From assembly GCA_021234155.1 (NCBI GenBank), contig JAJEKV010000048.1:773873-837872 (forward strand): 64,000 bases of DNA. The letters are read 5' to 3'. Source of the stretch: Isoetes taiwanensis (lineage: Eukaryota; Streptophyta; Lycopodiopsida; Isoetales; Isoetaceae). Below, one piece after another: positions 12,501 through 24,255 of the stretch; the stretch's first letter is position 1, and every line of letters begins with the position of its first letter. The position numbers and the translations under genes are program-made. The notes beneath the pieces are model-generated. The model was not told where the DNA came from. It searched no databases and was given only the letters and a program-made list of their open reading frames with translations.

Positions 12501-13299
12501 AAGTAGTCTACATATATGAGCGCGGGACATTGCTTTTTCAATTATTGTATTATGATCTACAAGCTGACTTACATCTACATCCAGACATCTTAAGATCCAT
12601 GCTAATGGATGATGAAGATATGGACAGCCATGAGTAGTTGCAATAACTAGAACAATATTTCAAGAACTCCCTTTCCTCATATTTGAATTTTTTCTGTTAA
12701 TGTCTTCTTAATGGTAAGCAACTATTTTGATCTAGCTTCCTATTTTCTTTTCTTCACACATGGGTCAACTAAGAGCTTTTAATAGCATATGCATATGTTG
12801 TTAAAGCAAAATATTTTGAGGTGTAATTGGCATTCCATGGATCCCTGAATATCACAAGGAGCATGAACATCGGATTTTTTCACGTTTCCTCCACCATGGC
12901 AAATACCTCTTACCAAATGTGATGTGATAACCACTACCACCTCTATTTCTACATCTCTACTTATTGCACATTATACGCTAATTGCAATTTTATTGGATCT
13001 GAAATGTTCACATCGAGCTAGAAGACTTTCCTAAGTTCTTTGTGCAAATCCATTGAGGCTGATAAACATGACTTTAAAGTTTTAGATTGCACAAAAAAGA
13101 TTTTGTATTTGCGTGTAGACCCAACATATTTGTTTAAGATTTTGTTGAGCAATTATTGGATTGAGAACTAAACATGTTTTATATAAGTTACTTCACATTC
13201 TACTTACACTTGAAAGGTAATGTTTGTTCTCTATCTACATGAGTCCATTGCATCTGAAACATATACTGTCGTAAATGAATACCACACGTCCACGACTAA
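9561..13299 (+). other. Probable body of a Helitron-like insertion, no recognised genes
   Basis: This 3.7 kb becomes AT-rich and differs in texture from the retrotransposon sequence on both sides. It leads into the Helitron-type 3' end at 13300-13329, so it is probably the insertion's body, but I could not find a 5' TC terminus. The phrase GCTTCCACGATTTTT recurs three times at about 9837-9926. Plus-strand frames at 10871-11203 and 11912-12250 match nothing known to me and may be chance. Confidence 0.35.
11952..12070. repeat. 60-bp tandem duplication (2 copies)
   Basis: Two almost identical 60-bp units starting TGCAAAAGTCGTACTG at 11952 and 12012; only one or two bases differ near the unit ends. 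Confidence 0.9.
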
Positions 13300-13329
13300 T
13301 GCCCGGCATCGCCGGGCACACGTTTCTAG
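13300..13329 (+). mobile_element. Helitron-type 3' terminus inside the outer element
   Basis: A perfect 8-bp-stem hairpin, TGCCCGGC-ATC-GCCGGGCA (13300-13318), is followed seven bases later by CTAG (13326-13329) and then T. Hairpin, short spacer and CTRR before a host T is the diagnostic Helitron 3' end. It closely resembles the end at 39742-39770, so both belong to one family. The mate 5' end was not located. Confidence 0.7.
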
Positions 13330-14102
13330 TACTATTAAAGCTATTAGGCTCCCTTGGTGTCTCCCCTCGAGGTGCACACGTACTCCATGGCGTTGTTGTC
13401 GATGTTCCTCCTAGTGCGCTGGTGTTGAAGATCTATATCCTCCTATTTATATGTCAGCTCGTGCTCGATTGGTAGATTTTTGAGCTCTCTAATGTCTGTC
13501 GATTGCGGCACAACTTGCTTCTGCTTCACATGCTAACTAAGGATATGATGGTCGTTGATGCTTCGGCGTTCCGGTCTACTTCTTAATCTTGTTCTTGGGC
13601 AATAATTGCTTCCCCTTCACAATGTCTGAACATCTTTGGAGGCGCCTCTTGAAGTTGTGCATAATCCCTTTGGCTAGACTCGTAATTAAGGAGTTGTTCT
13701 CTTCATCAGTTGCCTTTCGAATTGTCGATCCTTGGGTTCACGAAGTTGCATGCGAGTTGTCGTAGCTTTGTGAGGTTCTAGCTGATTCATCGATTCTTTG
13801 GCTCGGTTCTCCTATTCGCTTCTCCATCGAGCTTCTCATCATTTACTGTTTGATCTCCTCAATGTGATGGCTTAGACGTTATCACGATCTTCGTTGCTAT
13901 CTTTGCCTTCTAGTTGCACTTGGTCACGCTCCACGTTTTGGACCTCATGTTGCATCTAAAAGGCTCGTGGAAGTACTAGCACTCCTTCGCCTTTCTTACG
14001 GTTTATGGCCATTGTCCCTCAATACATGTGCATCTTCCCCGGGCGAGTAAAGCCTCATGACTCTTCTCCATGATTGGTTTGTTTGTCGGGGATGATGTAC
14101 TC

Positions 14103-15392
14103 TTATATCTCTGCGTAGATTGACCCTTGAGTTGAAGTACTTTCTGCCCTAGACCTGCTTGTGTCCTTGAATAGCCGGCTAATGTCTTGAACTCTCTTTT
14201 TTTGTCGAAGGTGCTTTGGTTGTTTGTCCTTGTCGTTAAGGTGTCGAATGCTTCTATCTTGGGCGTTGAGGTCCCTCGTGGTCGGAGATAAGTTGGGCTT
14301 CTTGTCTTCTAATTGTTGGTAGGAGTACTTAACGAAGCCATCACCTAGTTGTTGAATGAGCATAGACATAACCCATTGTTGTGGCGCCTTTCTTAAGTGT
14401 ATCTCCATCCGGTGTGCATGTTACAAGCATCACCATACAAAGGTAGAATTATGGTCGCCGAAGGTTGCCTCCTTAGTTGGCTCGTTGATGTCGAAGTTGT
14501 CCCAAGGAATTCCTCGATGTCTATTGGCTTGAGGTTTGTTGTAGTTTCAAGATGTGTGTTCGATTTGCTCCTTCATTTGTTGAGGACACTCGTGTCGTTA
14601 GTGTTGCTGCTGCTACAAGAGGTAGAGTTGCATCCCGAAGATGTCGTCGTGCAAAACCTAGATGGTGCGGCGCTGGCGTTATCTCTCATCTTGACATTGT
14701 GCTGGTGGACGAGCGATCTTCTACTTGAGGCCGCTTCTCGAAGTGTCTGGAGTTGAAGCTTGGCTTGAGCTCTGGTCGTCTCTCTCCTATATTTGCTCTT
14801 CCATTTGAGCACTTGCTCTTGGCTATACATGTGGTTCTTTACTTCATCCTTTGGCAGTCGAAGCGATGGAGTTTCTTGATGCAAACACTAAATCCTAAAA
14901 CATGATCCTAATTTTGTACTATGTGTTAGCTCCCGATATTTATGATAGACATATATATATAATTATACTGGGATTTTAATTCATCCACTTTTCTAATTTA
15001 TAGAAGAGCATATGCTTAATTGTGTATACTTCTTTAGGATTTTCCCTCCCCCAATCACGTTTGATTCTTGGTTTTCTTTGCATCTTCCTTGTTCTACTTG
15101 ACTCGGGGTTCCTTGAGGTGTTGCGATCGGTGTAGTTGACCTTCGTGTGTGATTTGAGGTCGTTATCCCAAGTTGCGGAGAACGTTGCTGGTGTGAACCC
15201 TTGAGTTGAAAAATGCTCCTCCTTAATGTGTTTTGTCATGTGGAGTGTCGTTTTGAGATCGTAGCATTGATCGCTTGAGTAATGATCACTTGGTTGTTGC
15301 AAATCGGGCATTGTTGCATGTCTTTGAATCTTCGTTGTGAGATGCTTCCCTATGCCCGGAATTGTTGTCATCTCCATTGCACATGCCATCAC
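14103..15392 (-). pseudogene. Broken gag-like region of the outer element
   Basis: Three minus-strand open stretches (15392-14976, 14884-14573, 14408-14103) follow one another in the direction of the outer element. They are hydrophilic and rich in Lys, Arg, Gln, Ser and Thr. Fragments such as QQLGDGFVKYSYQQLEDK and SQEQVLKWKSKYRRETT look like helical structural protein. They sit downstream of the primer site and leader, the place for gag. No CCHC zinc knuckle is visible. Assignment as gag rests on position and composition only. Confidence 0.3.
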
Positions 15393-15838
15393 TCTTTTGA
15401 GTTGCGTTTGAGTGGTCTCGTGGTTGTTGGCTAGGTCGGCTCCTTCGTCATTTGTCGTGCTCTGCCTCCCGCCTCCTCCTCTCGGTTCCGATTGCAGCCC
15501 TATGTCTTCCGGGTTATTCGCCCACCGGTAATGCTATCATCTCCACAGTAGTCGCCGAACATGAACTTAGGAGATGTTACGTTGATAATCGCCTCTATCC
15601 CCGCTCGGGATCGTGGTGTCATTGCCGAGTCTTTGGGTAGGAGCGCACTCGTTGTTTTCCCTCGATTTCCATCCGTGGTGGATCGCTATGAACTCCCTCG
15701 TGGGTAACTCCCTGTTGTGCCATCATCCGCCTCGATGCGGTGTAGGCTTCTATGTCCGTCGATGTCCGGCGATTAATGCGTCGAGCCTCCCTTTATGCCG
15801 GGATGTGAAATTCCTGCTGCGTTTCCTGGTCGATGAAG

Positions 15839-16294
15839 TCATCGAGGTCCGGTTTGTTGGCGTAGGAGATGTAGGTGGAGCTCGTTTATCCCAGTAGCCC
15901 ATGTCCCCGCGACTCGGGGAGGAGGGGGTTCTTGATGTCGTGCAGGCTCAGGTACGGTTCCTTGGATGATTACCGGGGTTAAGCTTGTGATGCCTAGCCC
16001 AAGTGGTGGAGTTGTCTGCGTGGTTCTCAGCCCCTCTTCAAAGCTTTGAAGTTCCTGCTCCGCTTGCTGCCTTTCTTGTGCCGGGTCGACGTCACTGATG
16101 TCCTCTCTGCCCGACCCACGTCCTTCATCTTCCTCCTGCTTTGCCTCCTCGTACTCGAGAAGCATCTGCTCTTCTTCACCTGCTGCCATGGCCATAGGCT
16201 CGAGCTCTAGGGGTTGGGCAGATGGCTCTCCTATCTGGGTTTGGGCTCTATGGAATAGAAAAATTGCTACAGCTACGGACATATAATTGGGCAA
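15839..16294 (-). CDS. Acidic ORF at the 5' side of the outer element's coding region
   Basis: A 151-codon minus-strand frame, the first substantial one after the ~2-kb leader of the outer element. The first 30 codons may not be translated; Met residues at about 33-36 precede a very acidic coiled-coil-like stretch (GEEEQMLLEYEEAKQEEDEG) and a Pro-rich part (EPPPPRVAGT). The reading continues plausibly in another frame as far as about 15790 (DFIDQETQQEFHIPA). It could be the N-terminus of the element's Gag or an unrelated accessory ORF. No known domain is recognised. Confidence 0.35.
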   Translation of the reverse strand: MPNYMSVAVAIFLFHRAQTQIGEPSAQPLELEPMAMAAGEEEQMLLEYEEAKQEEDEGRGSGREDISDVDPAQERQQAEQELQSFEEGLRTTQTTPPLGLGITSLTPVIIQGTVPEPARHQEPPPPRVAGTWATGINELHLHLLRQQTGPR

Positions 16295-16742
16295 GCGGCT
16301 GGCCGTATTTTCTAGGTATTTGTCTATCTTAAGGCTGTCCTAAAGTATCCTATGCAAGGGGGAAGTTCTACTAGAGAAGGACCTATCTTTGCATGGAACT
16401 CAGCCATAATGTCCTGGTAAAATAGGGAATAGCATTGATGGTTGCCATGATGCTAGAGTCTTTGGGGATATCAAGCGGATGAAGGAGGAGCCTCACGAGC
16501 TGAAAAATCGGGCTTGGAGCGAGGAGCAAAGGTGTAGGATGCAAATGAGGGTTGTGAATGGTCTACTTATGGGCAAAAACCCTAATTTTAGAAAAAATTT
16601 GGATAAAGGAAAATCTAGGATTCTAAGGTATTGCTAAGCACAAGACAAGCTAATCAAGCTAAAGAGTACATTCTAAGGATCCTATTGCAACAAATTCTAT
16701 CTAATTTGGGGAAAGTGTGGACAAATTGGGGCAATTTTGGTG

Positions 16743-18110
16743 TGACCACTCACACAGTGCGCGAGAGGCAGTTAGGAATATGATCCTAAGTGGCCTGGGC
16801 GCACTATGAGAGGGGTGGGGCCCCTGTTTGGATCGAGGATGATGCCAAACATGCAAACTAAGGGTGAAATCCCGCATATCTCGGCCGAGATAGGTCGGAT
16901 TGAGCCCTTATTTGCTTCATTTGGATAAGTTTTGGCCCAGATTTGGGGTCGACCACTCACACAGTGCGCCAGGGTCGAATCGGTTTGCAAACCTAATTGG
17001 TGCAGGCACTCTGCGAGGGTGGAGCCCATGTGAGTTAGGGTTGGGCAATTTACGCAAACTAGGGTTCAAATCCTACTAATTATGGTGAGTCCGAATGAAT
17101 GGTGTGCTTACTTTCTGCATTTGGACAAGTTTTGGCATAGATCAGTGCTCGACCACTCACACAGTTCACACAGTGCGCGAGAGGCAGTTAGGAATATAAT
17201 CCTAAGTGGCCTGGGCGCACTTTGCGAGGGGTGGGGCCAAAAACACTGAGTTTTGCTCCAACTTTGTTAATTCCAACTGCAGAACTTAGTAACACATTCT
17301 ACTTACACCTGATTTAACACATTAACATGATCAAAACATAAATTTATATTTACAATAAACTAGCAATCTTCTTTCTGCTGAGAGCTCGTGGATGTTGCAC
17401 CCGAAGTTCTTGATAGTGGAGAAGGTTCTTCATGTGAGATGATTAACATTATGTCTTCCATTCGATGAAGATTGTTGATAGGTCGGTTGTGCCCTGTACT
17501 GCTCGCTTCGTTTGTAGAGGTATTTGCCATAGTGCTTCCTCTCTTGGGTCGCCTGGGTCTTCAATGTCTTCAAAAGTCGTGCTCCTTGCCCTTCTGTGGC
17601 TCTAGCCTTGTACCTTAAAAGCTATTGCTTCTATTTCTAAATAAACTGTAGTTTGGGAGACAGAATTTAGGGTTTGACCTATTTTGGTCATTTTGAGGAG
17701 GATTATAATATTTTAGCCTAATTTGAGGTCATAAATGGATTCTAGACTTTTTAATGGTCCTAACGCAACAAATTTCAAGGCGATTTGGAGTCTGTATAAC
17801 TCAAGTTACGAAGGTTCAAAGTTTTGACCACTCACCAAGTGCGCGAGTGGTCGAATTGGTTTGCAAACCAAATTGGTGCAGGGCGCACTCGTGAGGGTCA
17901 CCTTTGGGGTCCAATTTTCAATTTACAAGGGGTTTCTTAGTGTTATAATATGCAAAACTAGCTAGAATCAAGGAGATAAAGCTGAGCTGCACCATTAGTT
18001 TAGCTAAATTATACATCTAACTAGGTCAACATGGGTCCACCACTCACACGGTCTTGGGGTCGTAATTGGTTTGCAAACCAAATTGGTGCAGGCGCACTCG
18101 TGAGGGGTCA
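16743..18110. repeat. Repeated hairpin-like units in the outer element's leader
   Basis: Five imperfect units begin ACCACTCAC near 16745, 16950, 17152, 17828 and 18034. Typical parts are a GTGCGC box, then either GGCAGTTAGGAATATAATCC or TTGGTTTGCAAAC-like sequence, then GCGCACT and GAGGGGTG/GAGGGGTC. The GTGCGC/GCGCAC arms of one unit can pair. The array lies between the primer site and the first ORF, so it is part of the transcribed leader. Packaging or translational control is only a guess. Confidence 0.65.
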
Positions 18111-18309
18111 CCTCTTTTGGCCATTTTAGGTTGGGTTTTTGCTAAAACTTATCACTACTCTTAGCATTAACCTATTCTTTGCACTACAATTGGGAAAAAA
18201 TTTCCCAATTTTCGAGGGTTCTTGCTTGGGAGGTTGTTCCCAAGATTTGGAAGTCTCTTGTTAGTCCTAAGGAAAATGGTCGGTGCTCGATCCTGGTCTA
18301 CCAAGATCA

Positions 18310-18323
18310 TGCTCACGATACCA
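18310..18323 (-). other. Primer-binding site of the outer element (tRNA-Met type)
   Basis: One base inside the LTR edge, the minus strand reads TGGTATCGTGAGC, close to TGGTATCAGAGC, the usual plant primer site complementary to initiator tRNA-Met. The small mismatch is decay or sequencing error. Confidence 0.7.
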
Positions 18324-18324
18324 G

Positions 18325-19041
18325 CGTGGCGTCCCCTACTCCTTATCGATGCCCACATCGTATTGAAGGAGGAGCATTCCCCGGCAGCTACAGCGGCGGG
18401 GGCATCCCTGACTCCACTCCCATCGGGATGAGCCAACAAGGGAAGAATGGATGTGTCATTCACCCGTCTTCCATCGAAGGTCGACCTATCTGCCGAAGCG
18501 TGAATAAACAAAGCGTGAGCACAACTAACGTAAACAAATACAAGTACCTCGAGAGGTGAATACAATACAACATCACAGAGATAGCAATACCATAGAAATA
18601 ACATCGTCACATAACATAAATAACAAGAGGGGAGATCCTACCGGGGCTCGAGACTCGAGGGATGACCGATGGCTAGGGTCTCCGAGTTCATTACGCATGA
18701 ATTCATGGCAATGGATTTGGCTGGCATAGAACATGGCTTAGGGTAGTCCACTCCATCCGCCCCTCAGGTGCACACTTTGCGGTGAGTAGGCTGAAAAGTG
18801 TTGGGACTTGGCCGTAACTTTGCTGCGGGTGAATAGCCGGAGGGGCTACTACTCTTGGGTTGCATCTCCCCAGCCCGATGAGAGGCGGGGAAGAGAGTTG
18901 CCTCCCCCGAGGAGGCATCCATGCTCATCACAGTGACTAGGGGCCCTTTGCCCTTATTCGACTTGAACTCCTTTGGAAGGTCATATTCACCACCCACGAG
19001 TGTCGAGCTCATGCCTTGCCCACACGCGGTGACAAGCCATT
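18325..19041 (-). repeat. 5' LTR of the outer element, left piece
   Basis: Matches 3982-4700 of the other LTR with many small indels. Its edge octamer has decayed (CGTGGCGT instead of TGTGACGT). It is interrupted at 19041 by the inner retrotransposon and resumes after 30104. Confidence 0.9.
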
Positions 19042-19612
19042 TGTTAGTCCACGTGCCTCCCAGTACGGGACTATTCATCCTCTGACATGGACCAGGTCAA
19101 GCTCAAGGATCCTCGGTCAACCCGATTGAGACATCCAAGGCTCATGAAGACCAAGCGGTGAGACCCGCTTGATCAAAGCCTTTGGTGTCAACAAAGCGCC
19201 TTCCGGACAAGTGGGGACGTCACCTTGGCGTCGGCGTCGGGCGTGATTCTAGGCACTTCAAGAGGCACCGCCAACATTCCTGCAAATCAGGCCTCCTTCC
19301 AGGAGTCGGCACCGAGATCAGCCCGAGTGTCTATATTGGGCCCAAGGCCATTGTACTATATATATGAGTAGAGTTAGCTCATAAGTTTTTAGATGAGTTT
19401 GGAGTCTTGTCTCACTTCAGTTTTCTCTCTATTGCGAGAGCTCATGTATTTTCATCATTGATATCAAGGAAGCATATCATCTTTCTCTCATTTGTTCTGT
19501 TTTCTTCTCTTTCTTCTCTTCAAACCAAATCCCGTGACATAGTCCCGGACTCTCTGTTAGATCCACGGGTCCACCAGGGCTGTCTTCGAGTTCCCGAACC
19601 CGGACCCAAACA
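19042..19612 (+). repeat. 5' LTR of the inner element
   Basis: Direct copy of 29508-30099. The part from about 19240 is nearly identical between copies; the first 200 bp differ by many short indels. Confidence 0.92.
19357..19365 (+). promoter_or_regulatory. TATA box of the inner LTR
   Basis: TATATATAT preceded by CATTGTAC and followed by GAGTAGAG, in mid-LTR. The same box is at 29833-29841 in the 3' LTR. This is the likely core promoter at the U3/R border. Confidence 0.6.
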
Positions 19613-19615
19613 ACA

Positions 19616-19633
19616 TGCCGCCGCTGCCGGGTG
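19616..19633 (+). other. Primer-binding site of the inner element (tRNA-Asp-like)
   Basis: TGCCGCCGCTGCCGGG starts three bases after the LTR. It matches, with two mismatches, the TGGCGCCGTTGCCGGG site complementary to plant tRNA-Asp that is typical of Athila/Tat elements. Confidence 0.65.
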
Positions 19634-20183
19634 CGATTTTATCCTACTTTCTTACGTGCGCCATGTATGCGTAAAGTAATTTCACGCCGGAAGAACTCCT
19701 TTCTCAACTGGCCTCTCGCTTGGGCGCCATCGGCGTCGAAACCGCTGACCGTGACATGTATGGATACGCTTATGACATAGGGAGGCCATCTTCGGTCTAG
19801 GGCTCGATCCGCGCCACCCACCTCGTGTCGGTCGTCCCGGTTCCGCCCCAAAGCGTGCAAACATTGCTCACAACCCGGTCTCCTCATCACTATCGGGAGC
19901 CTTATGGGGCTCAACCTTCTCAACAAAGATACTTCCACACCCCCGAACATGCCTACATCCATCATTCTTGAGGGCCATCGCGCCTCTTCGCCATAACCAT
20001 CATCTCCCGGGTGGGTACGCGGCTATCCACATGTCTCCTTTGCGCCTACCGGGAATATCCTTTCCCTACGTTTCCCCCTTTGCTCTTCCTGTTTTACAAC
20101 CTTACGGATCTCAAAACCAATGCTCGGCTACTTCAGGTTTCTCAACCCGGTGATCACCCCTTCATCGTGGTCCGTCGGGCACA

Positions 20184-21477
20184 ATGCCACATCCACCTCA
20201 ACCTCCATATCCTCACTATCTTTGTTCTGTCCAGCCCAAACACTTTCACATCTACCTTTCGGACTCGAACCGACTTATCCCACCTTTGGCAACACCAAAA
20301 GGCAAACCGATTAGACCAAAGTGCTTTCGGGCCCACATGGAAGAATTTGAGGTCAGTAGCTGTCCTAAATGGTCAGCGCAACCTCAACTGAAATTCCACA
20401 TCTTTTTCCACCACCGCTGCGTGGCTCTCCTCATCAATGGCTCATGTCCAACAAAAGCCATTGGAAACAAGACTGGTCGAAATGCGCCTTTGCTTTTACG
20501 TCTCATTACGGGACCACGGATGATGATCAACTTCATCTCAAGCAACTCAATGAACTTCAACAAGAGCCCGCGGAGTGCGCCGGGATTTTTCTTGGATCGA
20601 CTTCACATTACGCTAAGTAAGCTCAAGGAGTACCTTACACGAGCGGATTTTGGTGCGGTTTCTCCAAGGACTTCCTCCCTGCTATTCGACTCATGTGAAT
20701 ACACTGCGTCCAAAAACTTTGGAGCGGGGCTATCGACCTGTCAATCACTCCGTCAATGTTTCCCTCGGCGTGGCTCTTCAAGAGCTCCCGTTCATTCCAC
20801 CGTCATGGTTCCAAAGCGGTACGTTTGAGCCTCAACACGCTAATCCACCAGTAGCGATCAAATCACGGTGCCATATTTGCAAATATCAAGGGCATTTGGC
20901 CAATGAGTGCAACTCCACCAATGGCCCGCCTCATACAAAGCGATGCAACATGTGCAATCATGCCGCGGAAGAGTGCACTTCGCACTCATCCCACACCGTT
21001 CGCAACAAAATGGTTTATCAAGTGCAAACCACACCTCGGCCAACAATCGCGACTATCGGCAGCCACCTCTTCAGGTGCAACCCTAACTCAATCGATAGAA
21101 GGATCAACCGGGGGGATCCAACCAGCGTCCTCCTTTTGATCCTTCTAAAGCTCGGTGTTATCCTTCAAGAATGGGGTCATACCACCCGGCGTGTCCTCAA
21201 CTTCCACAAGTTCGAATGCGACTTCACGGTACAAATCGGACCACATCGGTCGCCCTCACGGCTTACCAACGGCTCGCTAATGGCAAACAAGGCCCGCGAC
21301 CGGTTCTTAGAAGCCACCAAGAGGCCTCGGCAATCACGCTATCAACCAGCTCCCACAAATCAACCTCATTTGGATCAACAAGCCCAAGAGGAAATTTTTC
21401 GTGCACTTAATCCTCCATCCGGGTCCAATTGGGTTGGTTTAGTTTCACGCCCTGACCAAAGGCATCACGTCCCTTGA
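20184..21477 (+). pseudogene. gag of the inner element (nucleocapsid region readable)
   Basis: Gag forms the virus-like particle and binds RNA. The last open stretch (20650-21477, 275 codons) carries a classic CX2CX4HX4C zinc knuckle, CHICKYQGHLANEC, at residues 74-87 and a degenerate second one (CNMCNHAAEEC). Upstream, pieces in two frames resemble the capsid-type domain (for example MVRFLQGLPPCYSTHVNTLR, like the FLxGLxPxYxxxV motif). At least two frameshifts separate the pieces. Gag probably began nearer the leader, around 19900, but no clear start remains. Confidence 0.7.
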
Positions 21478-21944
21478 CTATTATTCGGAAGGGCACGCAA
21501 CCACGCGCTGCGGTTGACACCATTCCTCATGGGGCCGAAAAAAAGGTTCACTTTGCACCGACTTGGAAAAGCTCATGCCACATGTCATGTCCAAAGTTAG
21601 CCAAAGCATTTTGAACCTCATGCAAGCTGCTGAAGGCCGCACATTGGCAAATGTTCATGCCACCACTAGAGCTCAACAAAGACCAGATACACCTTCAACA
21701 TCTCAACCTCCACGCTCTCAGACATATCCCAATATTGCAGCCGAGGTTGACTTACTCAAAAAGTTCTTTGCTTCACGCCACGCACTCCGCACCGGTGGAA
21801 CGGTGAGATCCTTTTTCTCATGTACCTCTCGAACTCCAAGAGGAGCTTGCCAAGATCAAAAATTCCTTTAAGCTTGGCAACCATTTTAAAACTCGTTCCG
21901 CTCTCAAGGACCAGTTACCACTCCCAACTATTTTAGTTGGGGCT

Positions 21945-22556
21945 GTGGCTACCTCTACACCCACGGTCCATGCCACGGTGGGAAATCAGCAAGTCAACCA
22001 TGCTCAAATCGATGGAGGTAGTGCAGTCAATCTCATCACGGATAAACTCCGCAAACAAATGGGCATCACACAACTCTTTCGTGCCCCATATGACATCAAA
22101 TTGGCTAATGGCCACATCACGAGACCTCAAGGCGTCACACCTATTCTTCACATCAACATAGGTGATCTCCGCTTTCCCATGGAATTTGGAGTGTGGAAAG
22201 CTGGCGAAGATCCAGGTGACTATGAAATGCTGGTAGGCAGACCTTTTCTCCGCCAGGCAAAGAGTATCCATTACTGGGCCACGGACCAGTTAGTCATCAC
22301 TGATGGTCATCTCAATGCCACCATGGACTTGCAAACAGGCAGGATCATTTCTGTTGACAATGCGGAACCTTCTCTCTGGAACGGTCCAGTCAAGAAGCTC
22401 GGAATATTTATCAAGTTCGGAGCTCCACTGCGAGGGATGCCTCTCGTCATCCTACCGAATATCTTTGATCCTTGGGGAGAAATGACTCTTGATCGGGACC
22501 AGGTGTGGCTGCCTTGCTTGACCCTACGGCTCCTTGCAATCGAATCCACGCGTTGA
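21945..22556 (+). pseudogene. Retropepsin-like protease of the inner element
   Basis: This aspartic protease cuts the polyprotein. The 203-codon frame has the active-site motif QIDGGSAVNLI (Asp at residue 23, DGGS form as in plant Athila/Tat elements rather than DTG/DSG). It then has FPMEFGVWKA and the second-lobe signature YEMLVGRPFLRQAKS. The domain itself looks intact; connections to gag upstream and reverse transcriptase downstream are broken. The true start is not the first Met, since the protease is normally part of a polyprotein. Confidence 0.78.
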
Positions 22557-22940
22557 TCACTTTTCAGATCCCGCCACTCCCGCAACTCTGTTGATGTACC
22601 TTATTTGTCATGAAGCAACCACCGCTAGATGACACCGAGCAACCTCTCTTTTTTCACCACGCAAAGTGCCGCGATCGGTTATGCTCCAACCTCCACGCAC
22701 ACATTGTCCGGGATCTTTGAAGTCATACCCCATATTGGACTCCGAAGTCGAGATTGTGGGCGTTGGCAACAATCAACTGTCGCATTCTTTGCAAACCTTC
22801 CGGCTCCTTATCGTAACAAGGCCGTCCGCCACTGTTCAAAAAATTCAAACACATTTTCACTGGAGTTACAAAGATCTTGAGGAATCAACAAAAGCTTGGG
22901 GAACTCACCATTCCTACCAAATCGATGCACGACCCGATTA

Positions 22941-23560
22941 GTAGCAACGATACGGCTCAACCCTAATTACCGGATCGCGTCCAAGGCGGAAATTGACAAA
23001 CTCCGCTTGCTGGGGTTTGATCTATGAGGTCAAACATTACGAATGGGTGAGCCCCATCGTCATTGCCCTTAAGCACAATGGTAAGATCGGCGTCTGTGGT
23101 GGACTATCGGAAACTCAATCGGGCCACGGGCGTGATCATTTTCCACTTCCCTTCACGAGACCAAGTTCGGAAGAAGTGGTGGACATGAGATGTACTCCTT
23201 TATGGATGGTTTTACGGCTACAATCGGGATCTCCATCAAAGAATCGATCAACTCAAGACCACTTTCACCACCCAGTAAAGGCACTTTTGCCTACAAGGTG
23301 GTTCCTTTTGGATTATCCAACTCTCCTTCAACATTTCAACGCATCATGCTCTCGGTTTTCATGATTTCATGAAGGAAAATCCCTTCTTGCAAATTTTTCA
23401 AGATGACTTCTCTGCGCCTCTGGTTCCATGGCTGACCATTTGGATAAATTGGAACTCGTCTTCCGAAATGTGATGAGTCAGGAATCACGAGAAATGCACC
23501 TTTTGCGTCCACTACGGTGTTACGTTAGGCCATGTTGTCGACAAAGCGAGGCATCACCAC
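22941..23560 (+). pseudogene. Reverse transcriptase of the inner element, frameshifted
   Basis: Three frames together show the Ty3/gypsy polymerase blocks: YEWVSPIVIALKHNGKIG (fingers, compare WVSPIVxVxKKxGKxR), MYSFMDGFTATIGI (compare FSFMDGFSGYNQI), GTFAYKVVPFGLSNSPSTFQ (PFGLxNAxxTFQ) and IFQDDFSAP (catalytic Asp-Asp pair at about 23400-23408), then HLDKLELVFR. The gene copies RNA into DNA in the particle. At least three frame changes make this copy inactive as written. Confidence 0.75.
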
Positions 23561-23569
23561 CGATCACGC

Positions 23570-24195
23570 CAAAATCGGTTTGTGTGCTCAAAGCTCAAGC
23601 ACCGGCCAATATCAAAGAGACACGCTCTTTTCCGGGAAAGGTCAATTATTACTCCACCTTCATACCTGGGGGGCGGTACCATTGCCGATCCCATTCATAA
23701 ACTCACGGTGGCGAATCCACACGGGCTTGGAATTCCCAGTGAGCGGCTTTCCAACGGTGAAGCTTTTGCTTACTCGGGCACCGGTTCTTGTTCCTCCTCA
23801 ATGGGACAAGCCCTTTCACGTTCATGTCGATGTCGGCGTTTGCTATTGAGCTGTTCTTTCTCAAGAATATGATCGCATCGATAAACCAAATCGCTACGCC
23901 CGGTAGAAAACTCAATTTGGCGGCGCCAACTATTACGCCCGCGGGCGTGAAGCTTTGGGTCTCATTTTACGTGTCCAACGCTTCCGTCATTACCTTTTAG
24001 GCAGTCAAATCAAGTTCTTTGTGGACCACCAAGCACTTCTCTATTTGATCAACAAGTCCACGCCCACGGGCGCATTGCCGTTGGGTCCTTCTTCTCAAGA
24101 ATTTGCTCCTTTTGAAATCGTTCATAAAGGCTGGCAAATCTCATGTTGTTCGGATTATCTTTCACGCATCCACACGGATGATCCCGCGAAGGGGT
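23570..24195 (+). pseudogene. RNase H region of the inner element
   Basis: After the polymerase come pieces of the connection and RNase H domains in shifting frames. The clearest is GLILRVQRFRHYLLGSQIK followed by FFVDHQALLYLINKS, matching the RHYLLGxxFxxxxDHxALxYL signature of gypsy RNase H. The conserved aspartate in VDHQAL is kept. Confidence 0.72.
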
Positions 24196-24255
24196 CTCGA
24201 GGCGCCTTCCACGATGCTCAACTCTTTTTAGTCACGGCAACACCACATTGGTTCC

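Noticed and set aside
15452-15897. Plus-strand open frames in the outer element
   Set aside because: The element is read on the minus strand, and these frames overlap the minus-strand gag-like region.
20154-20336. Minus-strand open frames within the inner retrotransposon
   Set aside because: They are complements of gag and pol sequence and carry no motif of their own.
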